Positions 53,743 to 63,405 of a DNA stretch of 64,000 nucleotides are shown here, piece after piece (position 1 is the stretch's first letter; the number at the start of each line of letters is the position of its first letter). The DNA comes from Serratia sp. PL17 (GTDB lineage Bacteria; Pseudomonadota; Gammaproteobacteria; Enterobacterales; Enterobacteriaceae). The translations under genes and the position numbers were made by a program. The DNA lies in assembly GCF_017832355.1 (NCBI RefSeq), contig NZ_JAFIBY010000011.1, positions 60,527 to 124,526 on the forward strand, read 5' to 3'. The notes below the pieces were generated by a model. It was not told where the DNA came from. It searched no databases and worked only from the letters and a program-made list of their open reading frames with translations.

Positions 53743-53916
53743 TCACTCCTTCCGATATTTTTTCCTACCGGGCCGGGAAATGGGCAGTTGTCTACGCTGT
53801 CTGGCCGCGGAAGCGCTGCGGTAACGTGATTTACGTTTAGACAGCCGCCATAGTTTACCGAATAACCACAGCAGATAACACATCAAGAGTAGGGCTATTG
53901 TCAGGATCAACCACAT
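53743..53916 (-). CDS. Unnamed 57-residue single-span membrane protein
   Basis: An open frame begins with ATG at 53916, 6 bp after the yihI stop, and ends with TGA at 53743, 2 bp before the hemN ATG. It starts MWLILTIALLLMCYLLWLFG, a clear membrane segment, and the rest is very basic (KLWRLSKRKSRYR ... RPGRKKYRKE). The frame fills the yihI-hemN gap exactly, and its last codons form the hemN ribosome site (AAGGAGTGA), so translation is probably coupled. In other gammaproteobacteria a longer DUF2489 membrane protein can lie next to hemN; a link to it is a guess. No function is known to me. Confidence 0.65.
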   Translation of the reverse strand: MWLILTIALLLMCYLLWLFGKLWRLSKRKSRYRSASAARQRRQLPISRPGRKKYRKE

Positions 53917-53922
53917 GACGCG

Positions 53923-54477
53923 TTAAATTACGTCTTTTGGGTTACCGCCTTTCAGCAGTTTCAGGATATCTTCCCGCTTCTCTTCTTCTTCTTCTTCATC
54001 GTCGTCGCCCAACTCAATACCCAGCTGCTCCATCAGGGCATCGATACGGTCCAGTGTCTGATCAACGTAGGACTGATCTTCAGCATTCAGCGTCTCACCG
54101 TCATCAATGCGATCCAGCAGTGCATCCAGACGCTCATCATTTTCCAACTTCGCCAGTTCTTCTTCCGGCGACAGACGAGGTTTAGGTTTCACTTCAGCTT
54201 TTGGTTTTGCCTGCGGTTTGGCTTTTGGCTGGGCTTCAACCACCAGCGCTACCGGCACTTTACTGCCAATGCGCGGATCTTTGGTTTCTGCCCCTGCTTT
54301 ATTTTTCGTCTTCGCGGACTCAACCTGGGTGCGAGAACCGGAAGCAAGACCACGGCGTTTTTTTGCACGCTTGCGTTCACGGGCTTCCTGATCGAGCTCC
54401 ACACGGCTTTTCTTTTTGGTTTTCGACGTCGCCGCGCTGCTGCGTGGGGCGCGAGGTGCTTTTGATGGCTGGTTCAT
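53923..54477 (-). CDS. yihI: Der GTPase-activating protein YihI
   Basis: YihI stimulates the GTPase Der (EngA) and so tunes 50S ribosome assembly. The 184-residue protein has a basic, disordered N-terminal half ([24 protein letters not shown]), a Pro/Lys-rich linker with [20 protein letters not shown] repeats, and an acidic helical C-terminal half ([28 protein letters not shown]). E. coli YihI has 169 residues with the same layout. It is first in a yihI-small ORF-hemN run on the minus strand, downstream of csrC. Confidence 0.92.
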   Translation of the reverse strand: MNQPSKAPRAPRSSAATSKTKKKSRVELDQEARERKRAKKRRGLASGSRTQVESAKTKNKAGAETKDPRIGSKVPVALVVEAQPKAKPQAKPKAEVKPKPRLSPEEELAKLENDERLDALLDRIDDGETLNAEDQSYVDQTLDRIDALMEQLGIELGDDDEEEEEEKREDILKLLKGGNPKDVI

Positions 54478-54560
54478 AGCGTATGCTCTTAGGTATGTAG
54501 ATTCAGTATAGAGATAGATGCTATACGATTGCGGCGGAATCTAGCAGAAAGCGAACAAAG

Positions 54561-54592
54561 AAAAAAGGCGGCAGGTTAAACCCGCCGCCTAT
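54561..54592 (-). terminator. Terminator of csrC
   Basis: Read on the minus strand, AGGCGGC pairs with GCCGCCT, and the inside continues as GGGTTTAACC, followed by six T. The strength and direction fit the end of an sRNA transcribed away from engB. Confidence 0.88.
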
Positions 54593-54935
54593 TTACCCCT
54601 TCTTTCGAAGGATATTCCTGCTACGCGATCCCTGCGCACACTCAACATCCTGGTCTTTCCTTTTGCTATAACCGCATTCCCTGCCACACTACATCCTTCA
54701 TCCTGAAAGGAAAATCGTCCATGGCGCAATCCGTACGCATTCGCTCATCCTGAGCGTGCTTCCTGCTGGCATCCCAATTGCAGTGACTTCACCATCCTTG
54801 TGCTATTTGCATATTCAGATGCAAACAGATCAATTCCTTCTGTGTTCTTCCTGGTACTCATCAGCACGCCCCGTGCTCTCCATGAGATTTATCACCCTTC
54901 CTGGATGTTCCTTAATCCGGCACAGCCTTGTGCTA
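54561..54935 (-). ncRNA. csrC: CsrC-type regulatory RNA (CsrA antagonist)
   Basis: On the minus strand, between engB and yihI, where E. coli has csrC, lies a roughly 375-nt non-coding stretch with 19 GGA triplets, of which 12 are in CAGGA or AAGGA context, the CsrA-binding motif. Many sit in short stem-loops (for example CTCAGGATGAG and CTTCGAAAGAAGG-type pairs). It ends in an intrinsic terminator with a T-run at 54566-54561. CsrC sequesters CsrA and so relieves repression of glycogen, biofilm and other genes. The 5' end is placed from a predicted promoter. E. coli CsrC is shorter, about 245 nt. Confidence 0.88.
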
Positions 54936-54941
54936 AAAGCT

Positions 54942-54969
54942 ACTTTACGCGATCAACGCTTACGCTCAA
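54942..54969 (-). promoter_or_regulatory. Predicted csrC promoter
   Basis: Minus strand TTGAGC (54969-54964), 16-bp spacer, TAAAGT (54947-54942), giving a start near 54935. The match is moderate. The first GGA motif comes about 20 nt after the predicted start. Confidence 0.5.
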
Positions 54970-55094
54970 GGCATCTGCCGTGTAATTGGCATATCGAAGA
55001 ATGCAGCAGATAATTAACTTTTTGTTTTTTAATTAAAATAAAAAAAACAGCTTTCGAATAAAGCGACATTACCCACTATTCGAATGGCGAATGT

Positions 55095-55108
55095 CTCACA
55101 CGTGTGAG
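55095..55108. promoter_or_regulatory. Perfect palindrome CTCACACGTGTGAG upstream of csrC
   Basis: A 14-bp perfect palindrome about 165 bp upstream of the predicted csrC start and 120 bp upstream of engB. In E. coli the response regulator UvrY binds inverted TGTGAG/CTTACA-type sites at about this distance from csrB and csrC. The half-sites here point outward, so identity as a UvrY box is uncertain. Confidence 0.4.
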
Positions 55109-55227
55109 CAGGCCCCACAGCCATGCCCTGCTAGCTTGGCGCTTAAAAACAGAGAAACACACCATTTTTACCGCTGATGCAGTTATAATCGCCAACCAGT
55201 TAGCCATCCTCACGGAGACGAAAAATT

Positions 55228-55878
55228 TTGACCAGCAAGAATTACAATTACCATGTGACCCATTTCGTCACCAGTGCGCCCGATATTCGCCACCTGCCGG
55301 GGGATGAAGGTATTGAAGTCGCGTTCGCCGGCCGTTCCAACGCCGGTAAATCCAGCGCGTTAAATACACTGACCAACCAGAAAAGCCTGGCGCGTACCAG
55401 TAAAACGCCGGGACGTACGCAGCTGATCAACCTGTTCGAGGTTGAAGAAGGCATTCGCCTCGTCGACCTGCCCGGCTACGGCTACGCGGAAGTGCCTGAA
55501 GAAATGAAACGCAAATGGCAGCGTGCTTTGGGTGAATACTTACAAATGCGCAACTGCCTGAAAGGTCTGGTGGTGCTGATGGATATCCGTCACCCATTAA
55601 AAGACCTCGACCAGCAGATGATTCAGTGGGCCGTCGATGTAGGCACTCCGGTACTGGTTCTGCTGACCAAGGCAGACAAGTTGGCATCCGGTGCGCGTAA
55701 GGCACAACTCAATATGGTACGTGAAGCCGTCGTGCCATTTATGGGCGATATCCAGGTTGAAGCTTTCTCTTCACCGAAAAAAATCGGCGTCGACAAGCTG
55801 AGCCAAAAACTGAATACCTGGTTTAACGAGATCCCACCGGAAGTGCTGCCAGAAGATGACGACACCGCTGGCGAATAA
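55228..55878 (+). CDS. engB: Ribosome biogenesis GTPase EngB (YihA/YsxC)
   Basis: EngB is an essential GTPase for late 50S assembly. The 216-residue protein starts at a TTG (55228) after GGAGA, as in E. coli. G1 is [12 protein letters not shown], then [12 protein letters not shown]3 [12 protein letters not shown]4 LTKADKL and the FSSxxK-type G5 ([10 protein letters not shown]). It is divergent from csrC and convergent with spf-polA. Confidence 0.95.
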   Translation: MTSKNYNYHVTHFVTSAPDIRHLPGDEGIEVAFAGRSNAGKSSALNTLTNQKSLARTSKTPGRTQLINLFEVEEGIRLVDLPGYGYAEVPEEMKRKWQRALGEYLQMRNCLKGLVVLMDIRHPLKDLDQQMIQWAVDVGTPVLVLLTKADKLASGARKAQLNMVREAVVPFMGDIQVEAFSSPKKIGVDKLSQKLNTWFNEIPPEVLPEDDDTAGE

Positions 55879-55898
55879 AATACCGCAGGTACCGCAAT

Positions 55899-55928
55899 AG
55901 CCGATGTGAAAACACATCGGCTTTTTTT
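55899..55928 (+). terminator. Terminator of engB
   Basis: AGCCGATGTG pairs with CACATCGGCT around AAAA and is followed by a run of seven T. Confidence 0.92.
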
Positions 55929-56113
55929 ATGCTCAAAAACCTGTGAGCTCAGGCATTTTTCGTTATCTAATTACAGTTATGACCAAAAGCCATCATAAAT
56001 TCTTATAGCGATTTAATGTGAAGAGTAAGAAAAACGGGCAATTACAGAAGATTTGTTGAAGCAGAATAGGGTGAGGGAGATAAGAGAAAACGATGGTTTT
56101 ACTTTGTTTTTAC

Positions 56114-56223
56114 AATAAAAAACGCCCCAGTCAATACTGACTGGGGCGGCTAAATATTCAGCCAAATCCGATTACGTGAAGTAAAAGGTCTGAAAGATAG
56201 AACATCTTACCTCTGTACCCTAC
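56114..56223 (-). ncRNA. spf: Spot 42 small RNA
   Basis: The minus strand reads GTAGGGTACAGAGGTAAGAT at the 5' end and closes with the terminator stem GCCCCAGTCA/TGACTGGGGC plus T-run. The 110-nt sequence is almost identical to E. coli Spot 42, differing only at a few positions near the terminator stem. It lies between polA and engB as in E. coli. Spot 42 is Hfq-dependent, repressed by CRP-cAMP, and represses genes for secondary carbon sources such as galK. The rest of the engB-polA gap shows nothing I recognise. Confidence 0.96.
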
Positions 56224-56412
56224 GCGAGTAACTTTACATGATTTTTTCGCAGTGCAAAAGAATTTTTTGTAGTTTACTTACACAGTTTAGCGCGTAATAA
56301 CGGCGAGGTTGGAGAAACAATCGCCGTATCTTGTAGCTTAATTACAAAAACTGCTTAGGTTATCGCCAGTTAGCAGATCCAAGGTGGATATGGCTGGCGA
56401 ACCTCAACATGA

Positions 56413-59205
56413 TCAGTGGGCTTCATCCCAGTTAGCACCCACGCCTACGTCCACCTTCAGCGGCACTGCCAGCATCATGCTATTTTCCATCAGCTCGCGA
56501 ATATGCTGGCTGGATTCTTCAATCACCGACTCATGCACCTCGAACACCAATTCATCGTGTACCTGCATGATCATACGTACCAGCGGTTTCTCTTGGGCTT
56601 GCAACCAGGCATCCACTTCAATCATCGCGCGTTTGATAATATCCGCGGCGGTCCCCTGCATTGGGGCGTTAATTGCCGCACGCTCCGCCGCCTTACGACG
56701 CATGCCGTTGCTGGAGTTTACGTCTGGCAGATACAGCCGGCGACCATCCAGCGTACTGACGTAACCCTGACTGGCCGCCTGTTGGCGAGTACGCTCCATG
56801 TAGTCCAGTACACCTGGATAGCGCTCAAAGTAGAGATCCATGTAACGCTGAGCTTCACCACGAGGGATCCCTAACTGACGCGCCAGACCAAATGCGCTCA
56901 TCCCATAAATCAGGCCAAAGTTAATCGCCTTCGCACTGCGGCGCTGTTCGTTAGTCACTTTGTCGAGTGGCAGGCCAAACACCTCTGCGGCGGTGGCACG
57001 GTGGATGTCCTCGCCAGCCGCAAAAGCCTTCAGTAACCCTTCATCCTGAGACAAATGGGCCATAATGCGCAGTTCAATCTGAGAATAGTCGGCAGCAACG
57101 ATACGGTAACCTTCTGGGGCAATAAATGCCTGACGGATGCGGCGCCCTTCGTCGTTACGCACCGGAATATTCTGCAGGTTCGGATCACTGGAAGATAGCC
57201 GCCCTGTCGCCGTCACCGCTTGATGATAGGAAGTATGCACGCGCCCACTGACCGGATTGATCATCAGTGGCAATTTATCGGTATAGGTCGTTTTCAGTTT
57301 TGCCAACCCACGGTATTCCAGAATCACCTTCGGTAACGGGTAATCCAGTGCCAATTCCGCCAATACTTCTTCGTTGGTCGACGGCGCACCACCCGGGGTT
57401 TTCTTCAATACCGGCAGCTTTTGTTTTTCGTACAAAATGGCCTGCAACTGCTTGGTCGACGCCAGATTGAATGGCTCTTCCGCCAGTTCATGGGCTTGAA
57501 TCTCCAATTCAGCCAAGCGCTTGGTCAGTTCGATAGAATGCGTAGCCAAAATACTCTGATCAATCAGCACCCCGGTCCGTTCTATATGTGATAACACCGG
57601 CAACAGCGGCATTTCTATCTCATTGAATACCGTCAACAGTTCGGCGCTTTCCTGCAACTGTGGCCACATTGCCAAATGCAACTGCAGCGTGACGTCGGCA
57701 TCTTCGGCAGCGTAAGGTGCCGCCTGCTCCAATGCGATTTGATTGAAGGTAAGTTGTTTTTTACCCTTACCGGCAATCTCTTCGAAGGTCACAGTTTTAT
57801 GACCAAGATAGCGATCGGACAAGCTGTCCATGTCGTGACGGCCTCCCACGCTGTCCAGCACGTAGGATTCCAGCATGGTGTCGAAGGCAATACCACGCAG
57901 ACGGATGTCATAACGTGCCAACAGGCCCATATCAAACTTCAGGTTTTGCCCGACTTTCAGCGCTTTCTCATCTTCCAGTAACGGCTTCAGAGTGGCCAAC
58001 ACATGGTCGCGGTCCAACTGCACTGGCGCATCAAGATAGTCATGCGCCACGGGCAGATAAGCCGCTTCACCCGGGGCAATAGCAAACGACAGGCCGATCA
58101 GATTTGCGGTCAGTGTGTCCAGGCCATCGGTTTCAGTATCAAAGGCAAACACGTCGGCTTTTTTAAGTTTTTCCAACCACTCGGCGAACGTGTCTTCATC
58201 CAAAATGGTGACATAGCCCTCTTGCGACAACGTCGCTTCGGCAGGCTCTTTTTCAACTGCCGCAATGGCCTTTGGCGCACTGGCGGCTTTCACGCCAGTC
58301 CCCTTTTTACCTTCCAGCCAGATACCGGCCTCAACATCTGCCAGCCAGCGTTTAAATTCGTACTGTTTGAACAACTGTTGCAACGCGTCTACGTCTAACG
58401 AAGACACTTCGAGATCGGCGCAGGTGAGATCCAGCTCGACGTCAGTCTTGATGGTCGCTAACTTGTAGGAGAGGTAGGCCATCTCTTTGTGTTGTTCCAG
58501 CTTGGCCGCCATCGTCTTGGCGCCACGGAAACTGAGCGTCGCAATACTGTCCAGATTGGCATACAGCACATCCAGCCCACCAAGCCCCTGCAACAGCCCC
58601 TGAGCCGTTTTCTCGCCCACACCAGGCACACCAGGTATGTTATCCGAGGCATCCCCCATCAGCGCCAGGAAGTCGATGATCAACTCTGGAGGAATGCCAT
58701 ACTTGTCGCACACTTCCTGTGGGCCGAGGATCGTGTTGTTCATTGTGTTGATCAGGGTGACATTCGGTGTGACCAGCTGCGCCATGTCTTTATCACCGGT
58801 GCTGATCAGCACCGCATGACCCGCTTTTTCGGCTTGCTGTGCCAGCGTACCTATCACGTCGTCTGCTTCCACGCCAGGCGTGACCAGCAGCGGTAACCCC
58901 ATGGCCTTGACCATTTTGTGCAGCGGCTCAATTTGCGCGCGCAGATCGTCCGGCATCGGTGGCCGGTGCGATTTATATTCTGCGAAGAGCTCATCGCGGA
59001 AAGTTTTTCCTTTCGCATCAAACACCACCGCAACATGGCTTGGCTGATACTGCAACAGCAGGCTGCGCAGCATATTCAGCACGCCGTACATTGCCCCGGT
59101 CGGTTCACCCGCAGAGTTAGTCAGCGGAGGGAAGGCATGATAAGCGCGGTAGAGGTACGAGGAACCGTCAACCAGGATTAATGGGTTTTCTGCAATCTGG
59201 GCCAT
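56413..59205 (-). CDS. polA: DNA polymerase I
   Basis: Pol I processes Okazaki fragments and fills repair gaps. It has 930 residues (E. coli 928). The N-terminal 5'-3' exonuclease domain ([28 protein letters not shown]) is followed by the 3'-5' proofreading domain from about residue 330 ([11 protein letters not shown]) and the polymerase domain with motif [11 protein letters not shown], motif [15 protein letters not shown] and motif [11 protein letters not shown]. All catalytic motifs are intact. Confidence 0.98.
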   Translation of the reverse strand: MAQIAENPLILVDGSSYLYRAYHAFPPLTNSAGEPTGAMYGVLNMLRSLLLQYQPSHVAVVFDAKGKTFRDELFAEYKSHRPPMPDDLRAQIEPLHKMVKAMGLPLLVTPGVEADDVIGTLAQQAEKAGHAVLISTGDKDMAQLVTPNVTLINTMNNTILGPQEVCDKYGIPPELIIDFLALMGDASDNIPGVPGVGEKTAQGLLQGLGGLDVLYANLDSIATLSFRGAKTMAAKLEQHKEMAYLSYKLATIKTDVELDLTCADLEVSSLDVDALQQLFKQYEFKRWLADVEAGIWLEGKKGTGVKAASAPKAIAAVEKEPAEATLSQEGYVTILDEDTFAEWLEKLKKADVFAFDTETDGLDTLTANLIGLSFAIAPGEAAYLPVAHDYLDAPVQLDRDHVLATLKPLLEDEKALKVGQNLKFDMGLLARYDIRLRGIAFDTMLESYVLDSVGGRHDMDSLSDRYLGHKTVTFEEIAGKGKKQLTFNQIALEQAAPYAAEDADVTLQLHLAMWPQLQESAELLTVFNEIEMPLLPVLSHIERTGVLIDQSILATHSIELTKRLAELEIQAHELAEEPFNLASTKQLQAILYEKQKLPVLKKTPGGAPSTNEEVLAELALDYPLPKVILEYRGLAKLKTTYTDKLPLMINPVSGRVHTSYHQAVTATGRLSSSDPNLQNIPVRNDEGRRIRQAFIAPEGYRIVAADYSQIELRIMAHLSQDEGLLKAFAAGEDIHRATAAEVFGLPLDKVTNEQRRSAKAINFGLIYGMSAFGLARQLGIPRGEAQRYMDLYFERYPGVLDYMERTRQQAASQGYVSTLDGRRLYLPDVNSSNGMRRKAAERAAINAPMQGTAADIIKRAMIEVDAWLQAQEKPLVRMIMQVHDELVFEVHESVIEESSQHIRELMENSMMLAVPLKVDVGVGANWDEAH

Positions 59206-59709
59206 AGCGTTACTTTATCTTTATCGTGATCGGACATAGCGGTAAGAATGCCATAGCTGGCCGCCTGAGACGAACCTTAGCGTGCATTAAGGATAAAAAT
59301 CATGTGATTCTGCGAAGCGATCCGCAAGATCCTACCTGTGGATAACTTTGTGCATAGAAAAGACAATAAATTATAACGATGCGTTTATCGTTATAATGGG
59401 AAATAAAATTCCTATTTAAATCACTGCGTTAAATGGCGCTATTTTCGTTAGGAGTGATTATCGACTTTTACACGATTTGTGGATATAACTTGCACTCAAT
59501 TTTAATCGCACTATTCATCAAATTTGGCGCCTCAATTACCATAGCACAAGATGAAAAGGTTGCACGAAAACGCAGCAACTGCCTATTTCTTCCGCGACAA
59601 AACAGTTACTGTTAACAGGCACTTTCCCTCTTTAATTTCTGTTAAAATATTTTTTTGTTCATGCATACCGGCATGTAACGCTGTTCTCATCAACCGTCAG
59701 CCCATAACC
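59206..59709. promoter_or_regulatory. Divergent polA-yihG intergenic region with a DnaA box
   Basis: These 504 AT-rich bp hold the promoters of polA (minus) and yihG (plus). A perfect consensus DnaA box TGTGGATAA (complement TTATCCACA) is at 59337-59345, and a one-mismatch version TGTGGATAT lies near 59479. Open frames in this stretch are short and unconserved. I see no RNA gene. Confidence 0.5.
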
Positions 59710-60600
59710 ATGCCAAGATTGTTATCCCCTGTTATTTTTATACTTTCTGCCCTGCTCGCCATTTTGGTGACCGTACTGTGTTCGATCCCAATCACACTGG
59801 CCGGCATCATTAAACTCTTGGTGCCCTTTCCTGCCGTGTGGAAACGCATCTCAGCCTTTGCCGATTTTATGATGTGGTGCTGGTGTGTAGGGTTGGCACT
59901 GCTATTGCGAATTAACGGGCAACTGCGTTGGGATATTGAAGGGCTGGAAGGGCTGCAACGTAAAAACTGGTATCTGCTGATCAGTAATCACGAAAGCTGG
60001 TCGGATATTGTGGTGCTCTGCGTGTTGTTCCGTAACCATATTCCCATGAATAAATACTTTCTTAAGCAACAGCTAGCCTGGGTACCCTTTGTCGGCCTGG
60101 CCTGCTGGGCGCTGGATATGCCATTCATGAAACGCTACTCGCGTGGCTATTTACTCAAGCACCCTGAAAAGCGCGGCAATGACATCGAAACCACACGCCG
60201 TTCTTGCGAGAAGTTTCGTAAACGTCCGACCACTATCGTCAATTTTGTAGAGGGTTCGCGTTTTACTGAAGCCAAGAAAATTAAAAGCAATTCCCCCTAC
60301 CGCAATTTACTGGCCCCTAAAGCCGCAGGTATTGCTTTTACACTCAGTGCATTAGGTAAGCAGTTCGATAAAGTGTTAAACGTCACCCTACTTTATCCGG
60401 ATAATACTGAGCGGCCGTTTATGGATATGTTATGCGGTCGATTGAAACGCATTGTGGTGAGAATTGAGCTGCTGCCAATCGATGAAACCCTGCATGGGGA
60501 TTACTTCAACGACAAGCAGTTCAAGCGACGTTTCCAACTTTGGCTCAATACCCTGTGGCAGGACAAAGATCGCCTGCTTGATAAATTGAAGCGGCAATAG
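59710..60600 (+). CDS. yihG: PlsC-like acyltransferase YihG
   Basis: YihG is an inner-membrane 1-acylglycerol-3-phosphate acyltransferase paralogue of PlsC. From the ATG at 59710 it has 296 residues. The catalytic HxxxxD is SNHESWSD, with FVEGSRFT as the phosphate-binding motif and two N-terminal membrane segments. The ribosome site is poor; an in-frame extension to 59551 is unconserved. E. coli yihF, which would follow, is absent, and dsbA comes next. Confidence 0.9.
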   Translation: MPRLLSPVIFILSALLAILVTVLCSIPITLAGIIKLLVPFPAVWKRISAFADFMMWCWCVGLALLLRINGQLRWDIEGLEGLQRKNWYLLISNHESWSDIVVLCVLFRNHIPMNKYFLKQQLAWVPFVGLACWALDMPFMKRYSRGYLLKHPEKRGNDIETTRRSCEKFRKRPTTIVNFVEGSRFTEAKKIKSNSPYRNLLAPKAAGIAFTLSALGKQFDKVLNVTLLYPDNTERPFMDMLCGRLKRIVVRIELLPIDETLHGDYFNDKQFKRRFQLWLNTLWQDKDRLLDKLKRQ

Positions 60601-60605
60601 AGAAA

Positions 60606-60630
60606 AAAAAGCCGGCTAAGCCGGCTTTTT
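60606..60630. terminator. Bidirectional terminator between yihG and dsbA
   Basis: AAAAAGCCGGC pairs with GCCGGCTTTTT around TAA between convergent genes. Confidence 0.92.
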
Positions 60631-60645
60631 AACGTTTAATCTCGG

Positions 60646-61269
60646 TTACTTCTGCTGGCTGAGGTATTTAACCACGTCGGCGAATTGCTTCACGTAAGCA
60701 TCCATCGAACTGGTGTCCAGACCATCGTTTTTAACCATGTATTTACCGTTAACAAATACAGCCGGGACGCCACGCAGTTGCAGATCTTCTGCGGCTTTCT
60801 CCTGTTGAACCACCAGGGATTTAACTACGAAGCTGTTCAATGCTCCGTCATAATCCGCCGCACTCACACCTGCTTTCACAAATACATTGCGGATATCGTC
60901 CGGGGTTTGCACAGTTTGAGTCTTCTGCACCGCTTCAAACATCAACGGGCTGACTTTATCTTCCACGCCCAGCGCCATTGCAACGGCCCATGCCTGAGTC
61001 AGCTGTTTGCCCAGCGGCCCCAGGAACTCAACGTGGTATTTGGTCATTTTGGTGCCCGCAGGCAGTGCTTTTTTCACATTTTCAGAAACGTGATAAACCT
61101 GCTCAAACTGATAGCAATGCGGGCAATAGAAGGAAAAGAACTCCAGCACCTGAGGTTCACCGGTCACTGGCTTATCCAGGGTTACGTACTGAGTGCCATC
61201 GCTAAACTGCGCAGCCGAGGCACTAAATGCCATTACCATGCCAACGAGTGCCAACCATATTTTCTTCAT
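60646..61269 (-). CDS. dsbA: Periplasmic thiol:disulfide oxidoreductase DsbA
   Basis: DsbA inserts disulfide bonds into exported proteins and is re-oxidised by DsbB. The 207-residue precursor has a signal peptide ([20 protein letters not shown], cleaved after Ala20 or so). The thioredoxin-fold active site CPHC has Cys49 and Cys52 of the precursor, and the cis-Pro loop is GVPAVFVNG. It lies 29 bp after srkA, as in E. coli, where the pair is co-transcribed and under Cpx control. Confidence 0.97.
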   Translation of the reverse strand: MKKIWLALVGMVMAFSASAAQFSDGTQYVTLDKPVTGEPQVLEFFSFYCPHCYQFEQVYHVSENVKKALPAGTKMTKYHVEFLGPLGKQLTQAWAVAMALGVEDKVSPLMFEAVQKTQTVQTPDDIRNVFVKAGVSAADYDGALNSFVVKSLVVQQEKAAEDLQLRGVPAVFVNGKYMVKNDGLDTSSMDAYVKQFADVVKYLSQQK

Positions 61270-61298
61270 AAGACTAAACTCTCCATTGTGTTAAAGCT

Positions 61299-62285
61299 TC
61301 AATACATTGGCATCAGCTGCAGAGGGGGTTCCTGCAACAGCTTAACCTGCTCGGTGAATGCCGTCGTCTGAGATAACCAGAAATCAGACTCCGCCATCCA
61401 CGGAAAACTTTTAGGGAATGCAGGATCTTGCCAGCGGCGAGCGACCCATGCCAAGTAGTACAGCATACGCATCGCACGCAGCGGCTCGATCAACGCCAAT
61501 TCACTTTGATCAAACTCGGCGAACTCTGAGTAAGCCTCCAGCAGAACATCTAACTGCATCAAGCGATCGCGACGTTCTCCGTGCAGCAGCATCCACAAAT
61601 CCTGTATAGCCGGGCCATTACGTGCGTCATCAAGATCAACAAACAGCGGGCCATCACGCCACAGAATATTGCCTGGGTGGCAATCACCGTGCAAACGACG
61701 CGGCTGCCAGTCCAAATGCCAACACTGTTTAATCGCTTCAATCAGCGTATCGGCCGCTTTCAGAAAGCTTTCTCGCTGTGCCTTCGGCAACAGTTCACAA
61801 CCAGCAAGTACCTCACGCGGTGCAGTCAGGTACTCTTCAATGCCCATTGTCGGGCGCTCAACAAACAGGCTTTCACTGCCCACCTGATGAATACGCCCAA
61901 GGAAACGCCCCACCCACTCCAGCTGATCGAGATTATCAATCTCATACTGCCGCCCCCCAACACTGGGAAAGACAGTAAAAAAGAAACCGCTGTGCGTATG
62001 CAATGTTTGCCCTTGCAGGAGCAAAGGAGCAACTGCGGGGATCTCCGCCAGAGCAAGATCTTGGGCAAACTGGTGTTCTTCACCAATTTGCTTCGCGCTC
62101 CAGCGCTCGGGCCGGTAAAACTTCACCACATAGCGCTGACGATCTTCATCCATAAACTGATAGACGCGGTTCTCATAGCTATTGAGTGCGGTTAGCCCGG
62201 AGTCGGCCCGCAGGCCAATCCCTTCCAGCGCGTCCATAATCAGGTCGGGCGACAGGGTCTGAAAATTAAAAGCAGAGTTGTTCAT
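61299..62285 (-). CDS. srkA: Stress response kinase A
   Basis: SrkA (YihE, RdoA) is an aminoglycoside-phosphotransferase-like Ser/Thr kinase that protects against stress-induced death. The 328-residue protein has the catalytic loop LHGDCHPGNILW and the metal motif VDLDDARNGP. It starts MNNSAFNFQTLSPD and precedes dsbA in the same operon. Confidence 0.95.
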   Translation of the reverse strand: MNNSAFNFQTLSPDLIMDALEGIGLRADSGLTALNSYENRVYQFMDEDRQRYVVKFYRPERWSAKQIGEEHQFAQDLALAEIPAVAPLLLQGQTLHTHSGFFFTVFPSVGGRQYEIDNLDQLEWVGRFLGRIHQVGSESLFVERPTMGIEEYLTAPREVLAGCELLPKAQRESFLKAADTLIEAIKQCWHLDWQPRRLHGDCHPGNILWRDGPLFVDLDDARNGPAIQDLWMLLHGERRDRLMQLDVLLEAYSEFAEFDQSELALIEPLRAMRMLYYLAWVARRWQDPAFPKSFPWMAESDFWLSQTTAFTEQVKLLQEPPLQLMPMY

Positions 62286-62389
62286 AACAACATTCGGTTT
62301 CTTTTGGTGACATCACTGTGCCGGGAATGAGAAATAGTAGCATTAATGACAGGCTTCACGAGCAACGGGTTCACCGTACCGCACGAATG

Positions 62390-62659
62390 TTAATCCTTTA
62401 TCACGCCGCGGGCGCGCAGTAATGCTGTTTTAAAGTCTTCTTCGTAGTCTTTCTTCAGGCCAGGGATCTGCTCAGTGCCGGCGCTGCCGCGCATTTTCAG
62501 ATGGTAGATCAGAATATCATCACTCAGTTCGTCCAGACTGCCCTGAAAACCGGCTTCCTTTGCCAGCTTTTGCAAAAACTGAATCAAGTTAAGATCCGGA
62601 TCCTCCTGCCAAGCTGGCTGTAACAGCTCAATCAGCTCGTTTACGCGGTGCGTTTTCAT
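62390..62659 (-). CDS. yihD: Conserved protein YihD
   Basis: From the ATG at 62659 it has 89 residues, the length of E. coli YihD. The C-terminal part [14 protein letters not shown] and [19 protein letters not shown] is highly conserved; the function is unknown. A longer frame to 62692 is unlikely. It is divergent from mobA and upstream of srkA-dsbA. Confidence 0.93.
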   Translation of the reverse strand: MKTHRVNELIELLQPAWQEDPDLNLIQFLQKLAKEAGFQGSLDELSDDILIYHLKMRGSAGTEQIPGLKKDYEEDFKTALLRARGVIKD

Positions 62660-62811
62660 CGCAATATCGTCCATTAGAATGAATAAACACACAAAGTAGC
62701 AGGCTTACCAACGCAGTGAAAGAACCAGCTTGTCAATAAAGGTAAATCCTGATGCCATACCGGCTTTAGCGCTACAATCAGGGCGTTAGCCATAAATTCG
62801 GAATAATAATT

Positions 62812-63405
62812 ATGCACGAGGATATTACCGGCATTATTTTAGCCGGTGGGCGCGCAACACGTATGGGCGGGGAAGATAAAGGCCTGGTTCACGTTGCCGG
62901 TGTACCGCTATATCAATACGTACTTTCTCGGCTACGGCCGCAAGTGGGCCACATAGCAATTAGCGCCAATCGCAATCAGACACGCTATCGGGGAAGCGGT
63001 CTGCCTGTCATCAGCGATCTGACAGCAGATTTTTCCGGGCCGCTAGCTGGCATGCTGGCAGGGCTAAAACACGCGACGACAGAGTGGGTCGCCTTTGTAC
63101 CCTGCGACGTACCCGACTTTCCCACGACATTGGTTGAACAGCTCTGGCAGCAAAAGGGCCAGGCTTTGGCCGCCTATGCCAGCGATGGGGAGCGGGCACA
63201 TCCAACCCTGGCACTGCTGCACACCAGCCTGGTACCTCATTTAGCCGCTTATCTGGCACGCGGAGAACGCAAATTGATGTTGTTCCTGGATGCGGTAGGT
63301 GCAGGGAAAATAACCTTCGAAGGCCAGCAAGCGGCATTCCATAATTTGAATACTCAGGAAGATTGCCAGCGTTGGCTGCAGGAAAAAGGACTCACCAATG
63401 AATAA
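62812..63405 (+). CDS. mobA: Molybdenum cofactor guanylyltransferase
   Basis: MobA attaches GMP to Mo-molybdopterin to make the bis-MGD cofactor of enzymes such as nitrate and DMSO reductases. The 197-residue protein has the nucleotidyltransferase signature ILAGGRATRMGGEDKGL at the N-terminus and a metal Asp in VPCDVPDFP. It overlaps mobB by 8 bp. Confidence 0.97.
   Translation: MHEDITGIILAGGRATRMGGEDKGLVHVAGVPLYQYVLSRLRPQVGHIAISANRNQTRYRGSGLPVISDLTADFSGPLAGMLAGLKHATTEWVAFVPCDVPDFPTTLVEQLWQQKGQALAAYASDGERAHPTLALLHTSLVPHLAAYLARGERKLMLFLDAVGAGKITFEGQQAAFHNLNTQEDCQRWLQEKGLTNE

Noticed and set aside
54756..55013. 85-codon open frame on the plus strand in the engB-yihI gap
   Set aside because: It overlaps the csrC RNA on the other strand; the frame is Cys/Leu/Ser-rich and reflects the complement of GGA motifs.
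61581..62195. 204-codon open frame opposite srkA
   Set aside because: It is antisense to a conserved kinase, low in plausible start signals and without motifs.
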